Shown here: piece by piece, positions 31,963 to 39,595 of the stretch
Layout: the number at the start of each line of letters is the position of its first letter
How positions within the stretch are numbered: the stretch's first letter is position 1
From: a virus
Direction: 5' to 3' (one strand)
Length of the DNA stretch: 39,603 bases
Virus record (IMG/VR): IMGVR_UViG_3300031951_000452
Coordinates: 1 to 39,603 of that record
The notes under the pieces: generated by a model
What the model was told of the DNA's origin: nothing
Database searches by the model: none
Seen by the model: the letters and a program-made list of their open reading frames with translations, nothing else
Made by a program: the position numbers and the translations under genes

Positions 31963-32436
31963 TTAGTTGAGATCAGTGAGCATTGCAAACACGCGGACAA
32001 CAGCGGCTGCAGGGACTGCAGTACCGATGGTCACGTCAATCGTATCAGCAGCCGCATAGACCTTACCGCCCGAGAGCGTTGGAGCGAATGCACCAGACGC
32101 AAGGACAGGAACGCCACCCGAAGTACCGGTAGCATTGACCGACGTAGCAGCAAGATAACCAGCGGCGGCAGAGCCGTCACCAATCGACAACGTGCTGGTA
32201 ACACCGGCAGCAGTCGTTACAACCATGCCTACGTTAGACACAATCGAACCGGCTGGAATTGGAAGGATTTCCAAGACATCGGAGGCAGCGAGTGCTGTGA
32301 GACCGGCTGCTGCGCGAGCAGCAATGATCTTCGGGAAGTCGAGAGTGATTTCGACTCGGTGGGACTTATTGAGCGAATCCGCTGGATAAGCGGCTGAACC
32401 GGCGTTGAAGCCGACTGCGGTGGTATAAGTAGCCAT
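31963..32436 (-). CDS. Likely capsid decoration protein, 157 aa
   Basis: ATG 32436 follows GGAG by 9 bases. The product is Ala/Gly/Thr/Val-rich with few Lys and no Cys: TTAVGFNAGSAAYPADSLNK, then RVEITLDFPKIIAARAAAGL, a middle with SNVGMVVTTAAGVTSTLSIG and an end with ADTIDVTIGTAVPAAAVVRV. This composition and its place directly after the major capsid gene, flanked by terminators that favour high expression, suggest a decoration or head-fibre protein. It ends ahead of its own intrinsic terminator. Confidence 0.65.
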   Translation of the reverse strand: MATYTTAVGFNAGSAAYPADSLNKSHRVEITLDFPKIIAARAAAGLTALAASDVLEILPIPAGSIVSNVGMVVTTAAGVTSTLSIGDGSAAAGYLAATSVNATGTSGGVPVLASGAFAPTLSGGKVYAAADTIDVTIGTAVPAAAVVRVFAMLTDLN

Positions 32437-32466
32437 TAGACTTACTCCGTAAAAGATGACAAGGGG

Positions 32467-32487
32467 AAAAGGGGGGTGTTACCCCCC
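32467..32487 (-). terminator. Intrinsic terminator after the major capsid gene
   Basis: GGGGGGT and ACCCCCC (32471-32487) form a 7-base stem with a 3-base loop on the transcribed strand and are followed by TTTT. It starts 7 bases after the capsid stop codon. Together with the similar hairpin after the next gene it should set capsid mRNA above that of later genes. Confidence 0.8.
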
Positions 32488-32493
32488 TTCTAA

Positions 32494-33402
32494 TTAGGCG
32501 ACTGTTACAACGCCCTGAACCAAAGCCTCAGGCTTGACAACCTTGTAGCCATAGACCTGAAGACCACGGATAATATTGCCGAAGGTTGATTCAGAGCGAA
32601 TGGTTTCCATGTTTGTCATCTGAGATGCGAACGTGAAGCCCATCTTGTGACCAGCGATGAGGCTGAACTTGCCAGATGAGACAGCCAAGTTATGGCTTGT
32701 GTAGAGCATAAAGCGGTCGATCATGCCGATACGACCATTACGCAATACCGACGTACTGTCGCCAGTGATCGAAGCATCCTTAAGGTCAGACTTCTTAATA
32801 AAGCCAGCCATCTTGGCTGGAATAATAAGAAAGCGATCCGACTCAGGAGCATTGGCTTCGTCAAGAACAACACCCATGTCAACGATGTAATCCAAAACAT
32901 TGGACTTAGTAAGCGCAACAGGAGTACCTGTTGAACCAAGGTCGATATTGGCAGTGATACGACCGGCGGTGTTGCCTTTGTTAGTCGCAGCAATATCTGG
33001 GAGCAGGTCGGTGAGAACGCGGGTATCGATCTTGATCTTCATACGCTCGGAGGCGTCCTTCGACCAAGTATCCATCATAGCGATGTCAGCCTGAACCTTA
33101 TCAACATCGTCTTCGATGCAGGCAAAGTACTCGCCTTTATCGATCATAAGCTGCAACTTGGCCTTCTCTGGACTCTGCACTGCAAGAGTCTGGCCCTTTA
33201 CGTATGTCGAGATGGTGATCTCAGGGGTAGTACGGATGTTGACCGTATCACCGTACTGACGAATCTCACCCTCATAATCCGTATTGGAAATGGCTGCGAG
33301 GACTGTTGCATCGTAGAAATTCTGGATAAGTTTGCCCGACCAGATTTCGGGAATGAAGTTGCCCGAATACTGCGGACGACCTGCTGCGACTGAAAAAGCC
33401 AT
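32494..33402 (-). CDS. Major capsid protein, 302 aa
   Basis: ATG 33402 follows TAGGAG by 8 bases. Features of HK97-fold coat proteins of the P22/N4-like type are visible: an N-terminal FIPEIWSGKLIQNFYDATVL, the early strand GDTVNIRTTPEITISTYVKG, the long helix MMDTWSKDASERMKIKIDTR, the P-domain turn DRFLIIPAKMAGFIKKSDLK and the final IRGLQVYGYKVVKPEALVQG. There is no cleavable scaffold delta domain at the N-terminus. The position, after scaffold and portal and before an intrinsic terminator, fits the most highly expressed gene of the phage. Confidence 0.9.
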   Translation of the reverse strand: MAFSVAAGRPQYSGNFIPEIWSGKLIQNFYDATVLAAISNTDYEGEIRQYGDTVNIRTTPEITISTYVKGQTLAVQSPEKAKLQLMIDKGEYFACIEDDVDKVQADIAMMDTWSKDASERMKIKIDTRVLTDLLPDIAATNKGNTAGRITANIDLGSTGTPVALTKSNVLDYIVDMGVVLDEANAPESDRFLIIPAKMAGFIKKSDLKDASITGDSTSVLRNGRIGMIDRFMLYTSHNLAVSSGKFSLIAGHKMGFTFASQMTNMETIRSESTFGNIIRGLQVYGYKVVKPEALVQGVVTVA

Positions 33403-33417
33403 GAGCTTAACTCCTAG

Positions 33418-34476
33418 TTAACCGTTTACGACAATGCGTCCATCCCGCTGTGCAGCGAAGATGTCGCGTTCAATACGGTCGCGTTCGTCCTCTTTACCGC
33501 GATATACACCTTGACGGACTTTATTGAAAAAGTCGGTTATGTCAGCGGCGGTGTATGTCTTGGCGTTTTGAGTAACAGGGGCTGAACCGCCTTTAGAGCG
33601 ACCCGGATTAACCTGCTTCTCAAGTTGAGAGGATACTGCAGACCGATTAGGTTGAGCATTAGCGTCGGCAAGAAACTTACCGGACGATTCAGAGTACGAT
33701 TGGAAGAACGCTACCACACGGCTAACATCCAAGGAGTTCTGCGCTTGCTCCAAGTATGTCTGACGTGAAATTCCAGTCAAAGGATCAATAGACAACAACC
33801 AATTCTGAAAGCCAGAATCGTTATTGATCTGCTGCCAATTCGGTACGGAGTTAGACAAAGCTGTCCAGAACCTCTCTTCAGAACTCATGGCCTGCTGGTG
33901 GGCAACCCGTTGAACCTGAGGAAGTACTGAAGTATTCAAACTAGATGCAAGCTGATTAATGGTTGCTTCGATAGAAGCAATCTTAGCAGCCACAGGGTAG
34001 AGTTCTTCACGAGAAACCTTACGCATCACATCAATGGACTCACCGTAATCATTACGATCTGACTCAGAGACAAGGTTCTGATTAGCCATAATCGGAGTGG
34101 TATTGGATGGGACTGTTGATAACGAAGCGAGAAGCTGCTCCATCTGAGCAATTCTAGATTGGTACTCTTTATTGGTCTCCGTAACAGACTGTAGGCGATT
34201 GTTCTGGGCGTTATACATACCTTGCAGGGAACGCCACTGCTGCTCGTAATTTTCTGAACTCGGGCCATCTACGGTGCTACGCTCGTTCTTCTCCGTAGAT
34301 TGGTCAACAGAACTAACTGAAGTGTCGGCGCTGTCAGACTGTGTACCAGCGTTGTCACCCGTCGAAGAGTTTTCGTCGGAGGCAGATGTGTCTGCTCCGC
34401 TATCCTCAGCGCCAAGTTGCTTGTACAATTCCTGTACTGCCTCACTCTGTTTGCGAATCTGTTCTGGTAGTGCCAT
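33418..34476 (-). CDS. Capsid scaffold protein, 352 aa
   Basis: ATG 34476 follows AGGAG by 9 bases. Residues 25-75 are Ser/Asp/Thr-rich and acidic (GADTSASDENSSTGDNAGTQ). Residues about 80-190 are helical coiled-coil (YEQQWRSLQGMYNAQNNRLQ). The C-terminal 60 residues carry a basic stretch (VRQGVYRGKEDERDRIERDI, ending AQRDGRIVVNG). An acidic N-terminus, a long helical middle and a basic coat-binding tail are the usual plan of scaffold proteins. It sits between the portal and coat genes, the expected place. Confidence 0.8.
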   Translation of the reverse strand: MALPEQIRKQSEAVQELYKQLGAEDSGADTSASDENSSTGDNAGTQSDSADTSVSSVDQSTEKNERSTVDGPSSENYEQQWRSLQGMYNAQNNRLQSVTETNKEYQSRIAQMEQLLASLSTVPSNTTPIMANQNLVSESDRNDYGESIDVMRKVSREELYPVAAKIASIEATINQLASSLNTSVLPQVQRVAHQQAMSSEERFWTALSNSVPNWQQINNDSGFQNWLLSIDPLTGISRQTYLEQAQNSLDVSRVVAFFQSYSESSGKFLADANAQPNRSAVSSQLEKQVNPGRSKGGSAPVTQNAKTYTAADITDFFNKVRQGVYRGKEDERDRIERDIFAAQRDGRIVVNG

Positions 34477-34503
34477 TAGGTACGCTCCTATCCGGTGTGC
34501 GTG

Positions 34504-34728
34504 TTAACTAGTCGGCTTTTTAGCCGCTAGGTCAGGTGCTTCTTGTGCGAACTTTACAAGCTCGCCTAGGACTTGGCAACGCCCCTGTGAAATTGCCGAG
34601 TTTGCTAGCGCAAATGGTAGATTCTCAAGTTCATGGGTTCTCCACGCTTGAAGATAGGTCAGTACGTCTGGGTACTGCCTAACCATAAGCGCGAAAGCCT
34701 TGATAACCTGAGCATCTGGGCGAATCAT
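34504..34728 (-). CDS. Small helical protein between portal and scaffold, 74 aa
   Basis: ATG 34728 overlaps the portal stop as ATGA with GGGGG 7 bases upstream. The sequence IRPDAQVIKAFALMVRQYPD then VLTYLQAWRTHELENLPFAL and GRCQVLGELVKFAQEAPDLA is all helical. It occurs at this place in related phages, from memory. It may control portal or scaffold incorporation. No motif names it. Confidence 0.6.
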   Translation of the reverse strand: MIRPDAQVIKAFALMVRQYPDVLTYLQAWRTHELENLPFALANSAISQGRCQVLGELVKFAQEAPDLAAKKPTS

Positions 34729-36803
34729 CGATTAACCCCCACTGCTCTATTTGCTACTACGTTTGAATCCATACCGCCTTTTGGACTTCCATCGGGTTGG
34801 GTAGGTGTAGATTTTGGAGCCGATATACCGGCTTGTGGTTGTGGTGAACTGGCCTGAGCAATAGCTGCCTTGGCCTTCATCCGATCATTGTAAACCATCT
34901 TTTCAGATGACGGGACAATTTCGTCCATAGGCATCTGCAGGCTTCGAGAAACTTCTCTAATAATAGCAGCCCGCCCATCTTTACCGATGATTTCCATATC
35001 GACAGGGTTCGACGTAGCATTGAGAAACTCAAGTCTGCGAACATTCATTGTCTCCTTAGATGCGAGATTGATTGCACCGCGAGGCAGAATGATAACATCG
35101 CCCTTGATGCTTTCATCAGGATCATAACGCATATTGTAGATATACTGACGCTTGACTATCGGCTTAACTATGTCGGCGTCGATGTGCATAACGACTTGGC
35201 GGATGCCCTTACCGGCGCTGCCCATAAGCATAGACAGCCCAGATGATGTGCGACCAGCCCCCTGAACGTTAAGATCACCGTACAGATACGCAGGAATACC
35301 CGAGTGCTCGTCAGCCAACCGTGAGAACTTATCGTACACAGCAACAAGTGTTGTCGCATTATCGTCTGGTTGTGAAAACCGTACAGCAGGCGCACTTGAC
35401 CCGACAGGATCATTCAATACCTGCCAAATCTTCCACGGGTGAATCTGGGTGATATCCTCGTTCGGAGGGAGACGATCTACGTTAACTTCAACCTGTGGAC
35501 CAGACGAGATACCCATGTTGTTCACAAGAGCACGGGCTGCTGCGTTACAGACATTCTGGATATCTTCAATGATCTCAGGAATACCCTTGCCCCAGAACGC
35601 GCCGGGGCATTTGATAAACGAAGTCTTGGCGTATGGCTTCTCACCTAGTGGGTCATAGTTGAGCACAGCCTTGATGACATGGTTGCCCACTACCCACACA
35701 TTGGCATCGTACTCTTTAGATTCATCTGGGACATCTTCTTCCGTGAGACCCCAATCCAACAGCATCTGCCCGCTTACCTTACCCCAGAACTCAAGGGCAT
35801 CGAACATCTCGGTAGGGCGAAGTGTCGTATTGAACTTGTGCTCTTCCTGTTCCTTCTGAAACTCGAAGGATACATTAACCCAAGAAGAAGCGTTCCCATT
35901 CTCAAGAGCAGCCTTGATGGAGTTGTCGTCATACCCCGGAACACCGATGAGATCAGCCAAGTCCATACGGGTTAGGCGGTGATGCTCGAAGATATAGCCG
36001 TCATTCAGGTTAGACACACCCGGTTCTGGGAAGATTCTGAACGGGTCTACACGCTCATACTCAGGCGCAATGCGCTCTGTTGGAGCAGCAACCGTCTTAC
36101 CGAACTCATCCTGAGTCCAACCTAGGACACGCTGTCTACGTACAACTGGCCCTTTGATAAACGCACAAGGGTAAGTAACAAGGTCAGTAATAAAATCGTT
36201 AAAGGCTTCAGACCAGCCACCTTCAGCGAACTGATCAGAAATTTTCAAATTCATCTTGTCCGCACGGGTCTGAGCCTCATGCAGAACACGGAACCTATAG
36301 TCCTGAGCTACCATCTCTTTTAGCTGGGAGACCTCATCACGAGTAGGAGCACGATCCTCGGACTTCAGTATCTCCATGACTGTATCAGCAAAGATAGACT
36401 CGATCTCTTTAGCCTGAACAGGAGATAACTCAGGGAGTGGCGTAGGCTTGATGTCCCAAGGGGGAGTACCTGTATCAAGCAGGATGTCGCGTAGCCAACT
36501 CTCAGCAGCCCTACACTTAACCTCAGTGATCATCATGTAGACTTCAGACCCACCCTGAGTTTGGATGGCTGTAAGTTTATCTGCCTCATACTCACCGTTA
36601 CGCTGACGCATAGCCTTGAGCATTTTCAACTCAAGAGGCTGTTTCGCAATCTTGGCAGCATCCCAGCACTCGCGGAGATAAGACGATATACCAAGAATGA
36701 GGGGGTTGTTCTGGCGATCCTGAACTTCTTTGTTAATACGATCCTTCTCTTGCTTAACAAGTTCGGAATTACTAACAACTCTGAGAATCGAAAGTCCAGC
36801 CAT
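34725..36803 (-). CDS. Portal protein, 692 aa
   Basis: ATG 36803 follows AAGGGG by about 9 bases. The N-terminal helix region (VKQEKDRINKEVQDRQNNPL), the clip/stem region with ECWDAAKIAKQPLELKMLKA, and the wing segments (SEVYMMITEVKCRAAESWLR; GGWSEAFNDFITDLVTYPCA) fit P22/N4-like portals. Further on, LRPTEMFDALEFWGKVSGQM, GHVIKAVLNYDPLGEKPYAK and LYGDLNVQGAGRTSSGLSML are typical. About 690 residues is normal for podovirus portals. It lies downstream of the terminase genes and upstream of scaffold. Confidence 0.88.
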   Translation of the reverse strand: MAGLSILRVVSNSELVKQEKDRINKEVQDRQNNPLILGISSYLRECWDAAKIAKQPLELKMLKAMRQRNGEYEADKLTAIQTQGGSEVYMMITEVKCRAAESWLRDILLDTGTPPWDIKPTPLPELSPVQAKEIESIFADTVMEILKSEDRAPTRDEVSQLKEMVAQDYRFRVLHEAQTRADKMNLKISDQFAEGGWSEAFNDFITDLVTYPCAFIKGPVVRRQRVLGWTQDEFGKTVAAPTERIAPEYERVDPFRIFPEPGVSNLNDGYIFEHHRLTRMDLADLIGVPGYDDNSIKAALENGNASSWVNVSFEFQKEQEEHKFNTTLRPTEMFDALEFWGKVSGQMLLDWGLTEEDVPDESKEYDANVWVVGNHVIKAVLNYDPLGEKPYAKTSFIKCPGAFWGKGIPEIIEDIQNVCNAAARALVNNMGISSGPQVEVNVDRLPPNEDITQIHPWKIWQVLNDPVGSSAPAVRFSQPDDNATTLVAVYDKFSRLADEHSGIPAYLYGDLNVQGAGRTSSGLSMLMGSAGKGIRQVVMHIDADIVKPIVKRQYIYNMRYDPDESIKGDVIILPRGAINLASKETMNVRRLEFLNATSNPVDMEIIGKDGRAAIIREVSRSLQMPMDEIVPSSEKMVYNDRMKAKAAIAQASSPQPQAGISAPKSTPTQPDGSPKGGMDSNVVANRAVGVNR

Positions 36804-36808
36804 TACGG

Positions 36809-37183
36809 TTAAGCCCCTTTACTTTTCAAACCGCGTTGCTTCACATACTCGTTAACTTTTTGAATTGGGGTCTTTGGGGTGAACAGAGGTATGTTACCCA
36901 TCAGGGGTGTCATAGGTGCCTTACCTGTCGGGGGCATCTGACTAAAATAACCTACAGGTGGAAGGTTTAGTCTAGTCCCAAGCGGCTGTGACATTGCTGG
37001 AGTTGTAGGCCGAACTGGGGGCATAGGCACTTTATCAGTCCCGATGAAGCGTGTATTCGGTGGAAGCGGAACCATACCGCCGTCAGCGTAGCCCTTGCCC
37101 GCTTTACCCATGTTGGAGCTGTGCATCTTCGGGTTATCCGAGTTACACATATAAGATTTGGTGGGTGAACCGGACTTCTTCAT
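36809..37183 (-). CDS. Pro/Gly/Met-rich protein with YADGGMVP motif, 124 aa
   Basis: ATG 37183 follows GGGGAG by 6 bases; the frame extends 9 codons further upstream but without a ribosome site. Residues 1-20 are basic and polar (KKSGSPTKSYMCNSDNPKMH). YADGGMVPLPPN lies near residue 32. The remainder is Pro/Met-rich and probably disordered until a C-terminal helix (KTPIQKVNEYVKQRGLKSKG). The eight-residue YADGGMVP is also found in the 315-residue structural protein. It is the first gene after a terminator and promoter-like pair. The function is unknown. Confidence 0.6.
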   Translation of the reverse strand: MKKSGSPTKSYMCNSDNPKMHSSNMGKAGKGYADGGMVPLPPNTRFIGTDKVPMPPVRPTTPAMSQPLGTRLNLPPVGYFSQMPPTGKAPMTPLMGNIPLFTPKTPIQKVNEYVKQRGLKSKGA

Positions 37184-37212
37184 AGCAATCTCCCCAGCTA
37201 CATGTCTCACGA

Positions 37213-37241
37213 CATATACACAGAAACAAATCTACACGCAA
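37213..37241 (-). promoter_or_regulatory. Candidate promoter for the portal-capsid transcript
   Basis: On the - strand a TTGCGT box (37236-37241) is separated by exactly 17 bases from TATATG (37213-37218). It starts just after the intrinsic terminator of the large terminase and about 30 bases upstream of the ATG of the next gene. Matches to the sigma-70 boxes are three and four of six, so it is plausible but weak by eye. Confidence 0.45.
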
Positions 37242-37247
37242 GTAGTG

Positions 37248-37289
37248 AAAAAGACCCCCGGGGAGCGTCATCAGCACTCAACCCGGGGG
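37248..37289 (-). terminator. Intrinsic terminator after the large terminase
   Basis: On the transcribed strand CCCCCGGG (37282-37289) pairs with CCCGGGGG (37255-37262). The loop holds a second 5-base stem (GAGTG with CGCTC, one G-T wobble), and TCTTTTTC follows. It lies 38 bases after the terminase stop. A further small hairpin (GCCGG/CCGGC, 37296-37315) precedes it. Confidence 0.85.
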
Positions 37290-37327
37290 GAGGTGGCCGG
37301 AAGGGAGGGACCGGCAGGAGGTATATA

Positions 37328-38713
37328 TCATGTCCACCCATATGCCGCAACAGGCTTGATCTCGCGCCGCCTAGATAGCTGAGATGAGTCTCCGCCGGAC
37401 GTAATATGCAGCATTAAGTACTGTAAAGCCTCCGCAACGTGCGAATGTTTGTTCTTATCGATGCTTTCGTTCTTGGCATGGAACCTATAACCCCCCATCA
37501 TGGCTGATTTCAGCCTAGTACACCTCGGATCAACCAGAAATGCAGGGTCTCCGTCCACTTGACGCATCAAAAAGTCATCAACTGCGTTGACTCGGGCCGA
37601 AATATTGTTGGTTTTAGCTGGAATTACCCTAAAACCCTCGGCTTTGATGATATCTACAGCACTTCTCTCGTCAGTTTGCGCCCTTTGTATGCCTGCTGGG
37701 TCAGTAACCACCAGTATCTGGCTCCCCGGGAAGCGTTCATGGATGATCGGCTTCAAAACTGTACGCACAAACCGCTGAATACCCATGTCGAAGCTTACAG
37801 CCTCGTCTAAAATCAGTGCTCGACCACGCGGGTCTTGCTGTCCGAACACCGCAGCGGGTGTCAAACCGAGGTCCATACCGATAATTATGGGTCGAATGCC
37901 GTTATTTACGTGCCTAAGTGTCGCTTTCGCCATGTGATAGTCAGGTCTGAAGTACTTATAGACCGGCGTTCCCGCAGAACTCAGCCCATACTCACCATCA
38001 ATGTAAACCCTGACATACTCATCCGACCGCCCCTGCGTGTCGTAATACCCATCTGGCAGGTTCTCGACGTTCTCCGCATAGGTCGATCTACCCGATGGCT
38101 GCTTGAATACATCCCACCCGTTGTTATTAGGTGACACGCCGTCCTTGGGATCAAGCCCCTCCATCTGGTAGTACCACCACGTATCCATAGTCGGCGGGTT
38201 CGTATCCCCCCACATGCCATGCCACGTCGGACCGCCATCCTTCTTGGACGGGAAACGCCCAATACGCTTCGACATCGCGTCTATGATATCGGGGTGGATG
38301 TCACGACACTCGTTAAACCACGCCCCAGTAAGTTCCAGCGAGTTCAGGTTGGCTACATCGTCCGCGTCGTCCAGTGCTCTGAACATAATCTCGGACTCGA
38401 CATCCCCGATTTTGAAGAAGTACGTCTTGGTCGTGCGCATATAATCCCCGCACACACCGGGCGGGAACCAGTCTAGGAACGTCTTGATCGTCGTATCCTG
38501 CAACTGGCGGGCAGTCTCGCGGACCACAGCGAACCGTGTCTTGCGAATCCCTTGGCTGTTGGGAATCTGCGCCGACGCCCTGCGGACAACCTCGAACGAG
38601 CAGGTCACCGACTTGCCCGAGCCCACTGGCCCCATCAGCACACGCATCTTGATATCAGACTGCATGAACTTAGCGCCAGTCGGCGGCGGCGTATAGTTAA
38701 TATCTAAAGACAA
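37328..38713 (-). CDS. Terminase large subunit, 461 aa (TTG start)
   Basis: The start is TTG 38713 with GGAG 7 bases upstream; no in-frame ATG lies closer to the conserved N-terminus. Walker A GPVGSGKS is at 28-35, and the Walker B/catalytic pair AWFNE at 131-135 has E135. The adenine or arginine-motif segment RFAVVRETARQLQDTTIKTF is at about 60-79. The C-terminal nuclease shows IIIGMDLGLTPAAVFGQQ with D281, LVVTDPAG with D338 and a terminal HVAEALQYL with E428. The enzyme packages DNA into the prohead and cuts it. It is preceded by the small subunit and followed by its own intrinsic terminator. Confidence 0.92.
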   Translation of the reverse strand: MSLDINYTPPPTGAKFMQSDIKMRVLMGPVGSGKSVTCSFEVVRRASAQIPNSQGIRKTRFAVVRETARQLQDTTIKTFLDWFPPGVCGDYMRTTKTYFFKIGDVESEIMFRALDDADDVANLNSLELTGAWFNECRDIHPDIIDAMSKRIGRFPSKKDGGPTWHGMWGDTNPPTMDTWWYYQMEGLDPKDGVSPNNNGWDVFKQPSGRSTYAENVENLPDGYYDTQGRSDEYVRVYIDGEYGLSSAGTPVYKYFRPDYHMAKATLRHVNNGIRPIIIGMDLGLTPAAVFGQQDPRGRALILDEAVSFDMGIQRFVRTVLKPIIHERFPGSQILVVTDPAGIQRAQTDERSAVDIIKAEGFRVIPAKTNNISARVNAVDDFLMRQVDGDPAFLVDPRCTRLKSAMMGGYRFHAKNESIDKNKHSHVAEALQYLMLHITSGGDSSQLSRRREIKPVAAYGWT

Positions 38714-38767
38714 GGCGATTCTCCAAATATCGTAACTATGTACGATGGTGGTTTCTTCCTGCGCTTC

Positions 38768-38839
38768 TTAATCACTCTGGTCTGATACGATACGGATTTC
38801 TCCGTCAGCAACTTCTCCAGTTGTCTGCACTTCACGGCG
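38768..38839 (-). other. Coding-like extension of the small terminase beyond an amber stop
   Basis: The small terminase frame ends in GAG-TAG but stays open for 23 more codons to TAA at 38768-38770. The extension is acidic and coding-like (it includes EVADGEIRIVSDQSD), like the Glu-rich tail it would continue. Either a recent amber mutation has shortened the protein, or there is some read-through. TAG is used as a normal stop by other genes here, so code reassignment is not supported. Confidence 0.4.
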
Positions 38840-39301
38840 CTACTCAATCTCTGCATACTCAGGCTCATGTTCAATCACCTTGGCTGTATGCTCTTGGTTT
38901 CCGAGATTGATCGTGATGCGAACACCACCCGTGCCTTCTTGAGATACCTCGTTCTTGGGCTCCAGACCAGCCCACTTGACCGTTGACTTGATCAGGTCGG
39001 CCTTCACAGCGGCGCTAACGTCCGGGCTATGGATTAACAACCAAGATGTTTTCAGGAGTTCTTCCGACTGGGCTCGGGCCTTCATGCGGAATGTGAGTCC
39101 CTTGTCGCGGATTTCTCCACGGTAGTGCTCCACCTTCCTGAGGAACACAGGGTCTTTGTTGAACGTGATGATGTCGGAGGTTGTGATCTTGTGGCGTTCG
39201 ACAACCTCATCCAAAGACTCTCCGCTGCCTTCGAGCAGCAGGGCTATGTCGAAGGCTAGACGGTCTGACCATTTGGTATAGTTCAATGGGAGTGTGTCCA
39301 T
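38840..39301 (-). CDS. Terminase small subunit, 153 aa
   Basis: ATG 39301 is chosen because homology-like sequence begins there and AAGG lies about 9 bases upstream; the frame upstream to 39520 has no good start and runs through GC-rich non-coding hairpins. Residues about 8-50 form a helix-turn-helix-like part (KWSDRLAFDIALLLEGSGES and LDEVVERHKITTSDIITFNK). A helical oligomerisation part follows (EHYRGEIRDKGLTFRMKARA; VSAAVKADLIKSTVKWAGLE), then a polar tail with EHTAKVIEHEPEYAEIE. It recognises the phage DNA for packaging and recruits the large subunit encoded next. It ends with TAG, beyond which the frame continues. Confidence 0.75.
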   Translation of the reverse strand: MDTLPLNYTKWSDRLAFDIALLLEGSGESLDEVVERHKITTSDIITFNKDPVFLRKVEHYRGEIRDKGLTFRMKARAQSEELLKTSWLLIHSPDVSAAVKADLIKSTVKWAGLEPKNEVSQEGTGGVRITINLGNQEHTAKVIEHEPEYAEIE

Positions 39302-39500
39302 AATGGGAGCCTTAATCTGTAAAGCGCGTCGAGTCAACTGGGTTTGAAACTTTACATGTTGGTTTTTGGGGTCTCGTTTTAAGCGGTTTACTATCCATGC
39401 GGGGGGGCTTCGAACCGCCAGTCCATGTACCCCCCTCTGCCATGCCCGATGCGCGGGCAAGCCGATGCAAGCGATAGGCTGAAAGCCTAGGGAAACAAGG

Positions 39501-39533
39501 CAACTTGACATTCTCGTCAAGTTGTGCGAGTAT
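39501..39533 (+). promoter_or_regulatory. Candidate early promoter with overlapping palindromic operator
   Basis: CAACTTGAC (39501-39509) and GTCAAGTTG (39516-39524) form a perfect 9-base inverted repeat around 6 bases. A full consensus -35 box TTGACA lies inside it at 39505-39510, and 17 bases on is GAGTAT (39528-39533), a weak -10. A protein bound to the palindrome would cover the -35 box. The predicted start of transcription is near 39540, just at the next hairpin. Confidence 0.5.
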
Positions 39534-39539
39534 TTGATT

Positions 39540-39562
39540 GTCGACGGGATGACCCCGCCGAC
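39540..39562 (+). other. Hairpin at the predicted 5' end of the rightward transcript
   Basis: GTCGACGGG (39540-39548) pairs with CCCGCCGAC (39554-39562) with one mismatch around a 5-base loop. If the promoter at 39505 is used, the mRNA would begin with this stem, which could protect its 5' end. It lies 19 bases before the GAAGGA ribosome site. Confidence 0.4.
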
Positions 39563-39595
39563 AGGCTCTTTGACAACTAAAGAAGGATTACTACC

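Larger units (their letters stand above)
39302..39595. promoter_or_regulatory. Divergent control region with several inverted repeats
   Basis: This 294-base stretch separates the leftward late operon from a rightward gene. It holds, from left to right, a GC-rich block with GGTTCGAAGCC (complement of 39401-39411) between a G-run and a C-run. Next come a TGCCCG/CGGGCA hairpin (39443-39459), TAGGCT/AGCCTA (39475-39489), the 24-base palindrome at 39501-39524, and a 9-base hairpin at 39540-39562. No protein-coding signal with a ribosome site is seen. Such a density of hairpins suits an early promoter region, and perhaps a packaging or replication site. Confidence 0.5.

Noticed and set aside
37330-37359. 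Nine-codon + strand frame (MSTHMPQQA) behind a perfect AGGAGG site
   Set aside because: It is antisense to the end of the large terminase, very short, and nothing follows it on that strand; the site probably arises by chance.
38704-38835. 43-codon GTG frame between the terminase genes
   Set aside because: No ribosome site, overlaps the large terminase start, and its Lys/Arg/Cys composition is less coding-like than the frame continuing the small terminase.
38837-38845. Reassigned TAG codon (alternative genetic code)
   Set aside because: Several other genes here, such as the muramidase and the 112-residue gene, end in TAG with a well-placed next gene, so TAG acts as a stop.
39390-39470. Complete tRNA gene
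   Set aside because: Only a T-loop match is present; no acceptor stem, D arm or anticodon arm could be folded around it.
39302-39520. 73-codon upstream extension of the small terminase
   Set aside because: It runs through several GC-rich hairpins and has no ribosome site; the homology-like part begins at ATG 39301.
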